Shown here in pieces: positions 59,517 through 64,000 of a stretch of DNA of 64,000 nucleotides. Under the pieces are notes generated by a model. It was not told the DNA's origin, searched no databases, and saw only the letters and a list, made by a program, of their open reading frames with translations. The first letter of the stretch is position 1; each line of letters starts with the position of its first letter. Source of the DNA: Phocoena phocoena (taxonomy: Eukaryota; Chordata; Mammalia; Artiodactyla; Phocoenidae). Both the position numbers and the translations under genes were made by a program. Where the stretch lies: NCBI RefSeq assembly GCF_963924675.1, contig NC_089232.1, positions 38,339,159 to 38,403,158 of the forward strand, in the 5' to 3' direction.

Positions 59517-60440
59517 ATGAAAAGGCAGAGGACTTTGTACCAGATGAAGGAACAAGATAAAACCCCAGAAAAACAACTAGATGAAGTGGAGATAGGTAAC
59601 TTCCCAGAAAAAGAATTCAGAAATAATTATAGTGAAGATGATCCAGGACCTCGGAGAAAGAATGGAGACAAAGATCAGGATGCAAGAAATGTTAAACAAA
59701 CACCTAGAAGAATTAAAGAACAAACACCTAGAAGGATTAAAGAGCAAACAGAGATAAACAATACAATAACAGAAATGAAAAATACACTAGAAGGAATCAA
59801 TAGCAGAATGACTGAGGCAGAAGAACAGGTAAGTGACCTTGAAGACAGAATGGTGGAATTCACTGCTGTGGAACAGAATAAAGGAAAAAGAATGAAAAGA
59901 AATGAAAACAGCCTAAGAGACCTCTGGGACAACATTAAACACAACAACATTTGCCTTATAGGGGTCCCAGAAGGAGAAGAGAGAGAGAAAGGACCCGAGA
60001 AAATATCTGAAGAGATTATAGTCGAAAACTTCCCTAACATGGGAAAGGAAATAGCCACCCAAGTCCAGGAAGCACAGAGAGTCCCATACAGGATAAACCC
60101 AAGGAGAAACATGCCAAGACACACAGTAATCAAATTGTAAAAAATTAAGGACAAGGAAAAATTACTGAAAGCAGCAAGGGAAAAATGACAAATAACATAC
60201 AAGGGAACTCCCATAAAGTTAACAGCTGATTTCTCAGCAGAAACTCTACAAGCCAGAAGGGAGTGGCAGGACATATTTAAAGTGATGAAAGGGAAGGACC
60301 TACAACCAAGATTACTCTACCCAGCAAGGATCTCATTCAGATTCGACAGAGAAATCAAAAGCTTTACAGACAAGCAAAAGCTAAGAGAATTGAGCACCAC
60401 CAAACCAGTTCTACAACAAATGCTAAAGGAATATCTCTAA
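59517..60440 (+). pseudogene. L1 ORF1 (RNA-binding chaperone), degenerate
   Basis: ORF1p is the trimeric RNA-binding partner in L1 particles. The 308-codon span opens MKRQRTLYQMKEQDKTPEKQ. It has a coiled-coil-like stretch (MKNTLEGINSRMTEAEEQVS), the RRM-like part (NNICLIGVPEGEEREKGPEK) and the C-terminal domain (TADFSAETLQARREWQDIFK) up to a stop at 60438-60440. Lesions are a frame excursion at about 59628-59745 containing a 27-bp direct duplication (TPRRIKEQ twice), a TAA at 60138-60140 and a TGA shortly after (EKTGA... AAAAATGACAA). Confidence 0.92.
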
Positions 60441-61870
60441 GTGGGAAACACAAGAGAAGAAAAGGACCTCCAAAAACAAACCCATAACAATTGAGAAAAT
60501 GGTAACAGGAACATACATATTGATAATTACCTTACATGTGAATGGATTAATTGCTCCAACCAAAAGACACAGGCTCGCTGAATGGATACAAAAACAAGAC
60601 CCATATATATGCTGTCTACAAGAGACCCACTTCAGACCTAGGGACACATACAGACTGAAAAGTGAGGGGATATAAAAAGATATTCCATGCAAATGGAAAT
60701 CAAAAGATAGCTGGAGTGGCAACAATCATATCAGATAATATAGACTTTAAAATAAAGAATGTTACAAGAGACAAGGAAGGACACTACATAATGATCAAGG
60801 GATCAACCCAAGAAGAAGATATAACAATTATAAATATATATGCACCCAACACAGGAGCACCTCTATACAAAAGGCAACTGCTAACAGCTATAAAAGAGGA
60901 AATCAACAGTAACACAATAATAGTGGGGGACTTTAACACCTCACTTACACAAGTGGACAGATCATCCAAACAGAAAATTAATAAGGAAACACAAGCTTTA
61001 AATGACACAATAGACCAGATAGATTTAATTGATATTTATAGGACATTCCATCCAAAAGCAGCAGATTACACTTCCTTCTCAAATGCACACAGAACATTCT
61101 CCAGGATAGATCACATCTTGGGTCACAAATCAAGACTCAGTAAATTTAAGAAAAGTGAAATCATATCAAGCATCTTTTCCGACCATAACACTATGAGATT
61201 AGAAATCAATTACAGGGGAAAAAATGTGAAAAACACAAACACACGGAGGCTAAACAATTCATTACTAAAAAGCCAAGAGATCACTGAAGAAATCAAAGAG
61301 GAAATCAAAAAATACCTAGACAAAAATTAAAACGAAAACACGATGATCCAAAACCTATGAGATGCAGCAAAAGCAGTTCTAAGAGGGAAGTTTATAGCAA
61401 TATAAGCCTACCTCAAGAAACAAGAAAAATCTCAAATAAACAACCTAACCTTACACCTAAGCAACTAGAGAAAGAAGAACAAACAAAACCCAAAGTTAGT
61501 AGAAGGAAAGAAATCATAAAGATCAGAGCAGAAATAAAAGAAATATAAATCAATGAAATAAAAGCTGGTTCTTTGAGAAGATAAAATTGATAAACCTTTA
61601 ACCAGACTCATCAAGAAAAAAAGGGAGAGGACTCAAATCAATGAAGTTAGAAATGAAAAAGGAGAAATTACAACTGACACTGCAGAAATACGAAGGATCA
61701 TAAGAGACTACTACAAGCAACTCTATGCTAATAAAATGGACAACCTGGAAGAAATGGACAAATTCTTAGAAAGGAATAACCTTCCAAGACTGAACCAGGA
61801 AGAACCAGAAAATATGAACAGACCAATCACAAGTAATGAAATCAAAACTGTGATTAAAAATCGTCCAACA

Positions 61871-62083
61871 CGGCTTCCCTGGTGGCGCAGTGGTTGAGAG
61901 TCCGCCTGCCGATGCAGGGGACACGGGTTCGTGCCCTAGTCCGGGGGGATCCCACGTGCCGCAGAGCGGCTGGGCCTGTGTGCCATGGCTGCTGGGCCTG
62001 CGCGTCCAGAGCCTGTGCTCCGCAGCGGGAGAGGCCACAACAATGAGAGGCCCACATACAGCAAAAAAAAAAAAAAGAAAAGA
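61871..62083 (+). mobile_element. CHR-type SINE, short class, inside L1 ORF2
   Basis: Duplication AAAAATCGTCCAACA at 61856-61870 and 62084-62098, identical. Its poly(A) happens to stay open into the RT frame, making a chance 273-codon chimeric ORF (61985-62806). Confidence 0.97.
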
Positions 62084-63261
62084 AAAAATCGTCCAACAAA
62101 CAAAAGTCCAGGACCAGATGGCTTCACAGGTGAATTCTATCAAACATTTAGAGAAGAGCTAATACCCATCCTTCTCAAACTCTTCCAAAAAACTGCAGAG
62201 GAAGGAACACTCCCAAACTCATTCTATGAGGCCACCATCACCCTGATACCAAAACCAGACAGAGATACTACAAAAAAAGAAAACTACAGACCAATATCAC
62301 TGATGAATATGGATGCAAAAATCCTCAACAAAATACTAGCAAACAGAATCCAACAACACATTAAAAGGATCATACACCATGATCAAATGGGATTTACCCC
62401 AGGGATGCAAGGATTCTTCAATATACTCAAATCAATCAAAGTGATACACCATATTAACAAATTGAAGAATAAAAACCATATGATCATCTCAATAGATACA
62501 GAAACAGCTTTTGACAAAATTCAACACCCATTTATGATAAAAACTCTCCAGAAAGTGGGCATAGAGGGAACCTACCTCAACATAATAAAGGCCATATACG
62601 ACAAACCCACAGGAAACATCATTCTCAATGGTGAAAAACTGAATGCATTTCCTCTAAGATTAGGAACAAGACAAGGATGTCCACTCTCACCACTATTATT
62701 CAACATAGTTTTGGAAGTCCTAGCCACAGCAATCAGAGAAGAAAAAGAAATAAAAGGAATACAAAATGGAAAAGAGGAAGTAAAACTGTCACTGCACATG
62801 GCATGATACTACACATAAAGAATCCTAAAGATGCCACCAGAAAACTACTAGAGCTAATCATTGAATTTGGTAAAGTTGCAGGATACAAAATAAAGGCACA
62901 GAAATCTCTTGCATTTGTATACACTAACAACGAAAGATCAGAAAGAGAAGTTAAGGAAACAATCCCATCCACCATTGCAACAAAAAGAATACAATACATA
63001 GGAATAAACCTACCTAAGGAGGTAAAAGACCTGTACTCCGAAAACTGTAAGACACTGATGAAAGAAATCAAAGGTGACGCAAACAGATGGAGAGATATAC
63101 CACGTTCTTGGATTGGAAGAATCAATATGGTGAAAATGACTATACTACCCAAAGCAATCTACAGATTCAATGCTATCCCTATCAAATTACCAGTGGCATT
63201 TTTTCAGAATTAGAACAAAAAAATCTTAAAATTTGTATGGAGACACAAAAGACCCCAAATA

Positions 63262-63466
63262 GGGGCTTCCCTGGTGGTGCAGTGGTTGGGAGTCCACCTG
63301 CCAATGCAGGCGACACGGGTTCGTGCCCCGATCCGGGAAGATCCCACATGCCGCGGAGCAGCTGGGCCCGTGAGCCATGGCCGCTGAGCCTGCGTGTCTG
63401 GAACCTGTGCTCCGCAATGGGAGAGGCCACAACAGTGAGAGGCCCGCATACCATACACACACAAAA
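63262..63466 (+). mobile_element. CHR-type SINE, short class, inside L1 ORF2
   Basis: Duplication AAAAGACCCCAAATA (63247-63261) and AAAAGATCCCAAATA (63467-63481). Confidence 0.96.
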
Positions 63467-63495
63467 AAAAGATCCCAAATATGCAAAGCATTCTT

Positions 63496-63518
63496 TTTTT
63501 TTTTTTTTTTTTTTTGCC
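63496..63518 (-). mobile_element. Poly(A)-only insertion (T run on plus strand) with target duplication
   Basis: T20 followed by GCC is flanked by AAAGCATTCTT at 63485-63495 and 63519-63529. The uninterrupted L1 relative at about 39950 has no such insertion. Confidence 0.8.
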
Positions 63519-64000
63519 AAAGCATTCTTGAGGGAAAAAAGTGGAGCTGCAGGAATCAGACTCCCTGACCTAATACTATACTACAAAGCTACAGTAATCA
63601 AGACAATATGGTACTGGCACAAAAAAAAAGAAATATAGATCAATGGAACAGGATAGAAAGCCCAGAGATAAAGCCACACACCTATGGTCAACTAATCTAT
63701 GACAAAGGAGGCAAGGATATACAATGGAGAAAAGACAGTCTCTTCAATAAGTGGTGCTGGGAAAACTGGACAGCTACACGTAAAAGAATGAAATTAGAAC
63801 ACACCCTAACACCATACACAAAAATAAACTCAAAATGGCTTAGAGACCTAAATGTAAGACCAGACACTATAAAACTCTTAGAGGAGAGCATAGGTAGAAC
63901 ACTCTCTGACATAAACCACAGCAAGATCTTTTTTGATCCACCTCCTAGAGTAATGGAAATAAAAACAAAAATAAACAAATGGGACCTAATGAAACTTAAA

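Larger units (their letters stand above)
15005..64000 (-). other. COMMD1: COMMD1 intron 1, partial (at least 49 kb)
   Basis: This is everything 5' of the acceptor in gene orientation. The exon 1 protein (MAAGELEGGKPLSG...) and a GC-rich promoter are absent, so the intron continues past 64000. COMMD1 is known as a very long gene with three coding exons. Confidence 0.85.
58615..64000 (+). mobile_element. Nearly full-length L1, defective, runs off the window
   Basis: The 5'UTR begins near AGGTTCAAGATGGTGGAGTA (58619) and is about 900 nt. ORF1 starts at 59517 and ORF2 at 60499. The 5.4 kb in view ends inside ORF2, so the 3'UTR and poly(A) are outside. Two short-class SINEs, a 23-bp poly(A)-type insertion, nonsense codons and frameshifts mean it cannot be active. 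Confidence 0.95.
60499..64000 (+). pseudogene. L1 ORF2 (endonuclease/reverse transcriptase), degenerate, partial
   Basis: ATG at 60499 starts MVTGTYILIITLHVNGLIAP. The endonuclease keeps LQETHF, then after a frameshift near 60670 VGDFNT, SRIDHIL and SDH (frame 60662-61330). The RT region shows [22 protein letters not shown] and [15 protein letters not shown]. At the catalytic FADD site the sequence is KLSLHMA, with a short rearrangement at about 62790-62800 that also shifts the frame. SINEs split the frame at 61871 and 63262. Not translatable as a whole. Confidence 0.93.

Noticed and set aside
61985..62806. 273-codon ORF with an Arg/Pro-rich start
   Set aside because: The start lies in a SINE and the remainder in L1 ORF2; the fusion comes from the insertion and its open poly(A).
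15005..64000. COMMD1 exon 1 or an alternative promoter
   Set aside because: No frame matching the N-terminal 60 residues and no CpG-rich block on the minus strand.

Overview
This window is mammalian nuclear DNA, almost certainly from a cetacean. The evidence is 34 copies of the tRNA-derived CHR-type SINE of the whale/hippo/ruminant lineage, many with sharp target-site duplications, a low-divergence artiodactyl-type L1, and no Alu, B1/B2 or Bov-B elements. The density of a short (about 205 bp) SINE class suggests a toothed whale, but I cannot fix the species.

The only gene sequence I can support is one coding exon on the minus strand, 14723-15004. It is exon 2 of COMMD1 (MURR1), residues 61-154 of the human numbering, with a canonical AG acceptor and GT donor and phase 0 at both ends. 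Exons 1 and 3 are not in the window. Positions 1-14722 are therefore part of intron 2 and 15005-64000 part of intron 1. No CpG island, promoter, other exon or RNA gene was found.

The rest is repeat-rich intron. Region 1-14.7 kb holds an old L1, a long L2 copy in pieces (5285-7560) broken by an L1 end and three SINEs, a 253-nt pure purine tract, a MER5A split by a SINE, and MIR pieces. Region 15-29 kb holds two LTR-like segments, an L1 whose 3' part contains both SINEs and an RPS20 retrocopy, a run of L1M tails, and a decayed L1 ORF2. Region 29-39 kb holds SINEs, an L1 3'UTR with a (TA)n tract, a large unique block, L1 pieces and an internally deleted Tigger DNA transposon. Region 39-46 kb holds a younger 5'-truncated L1, several SINEs and an ERV-like unclassified repeat carrying a 79-bp mariner MITE; a related copy of that repeat lies at about 35 kb. 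Region 46-58 kb is mostly unique intron with MIR, L1, an MLT1 LTR and a fragment of TMEM230 coding sequence. Region 58.6-64 kb is a nearly full-length but defective L1 (5'UTR, ORF1, endonuclease and reverse transcriptase regions) that runs off the window.

There are no cooperating genes here and I found no new biological system. What deserves a second look is repeat and retrocopy biology: the TMEM230 fragment, a hybrid SINE subfamily, a poly(A)-only insertion, the unclassified paralogous repeat, and repeated insertion at one site. Family names for old repeats were assigned by eye from remembered consensus patterns, so their boundaries are approximate.
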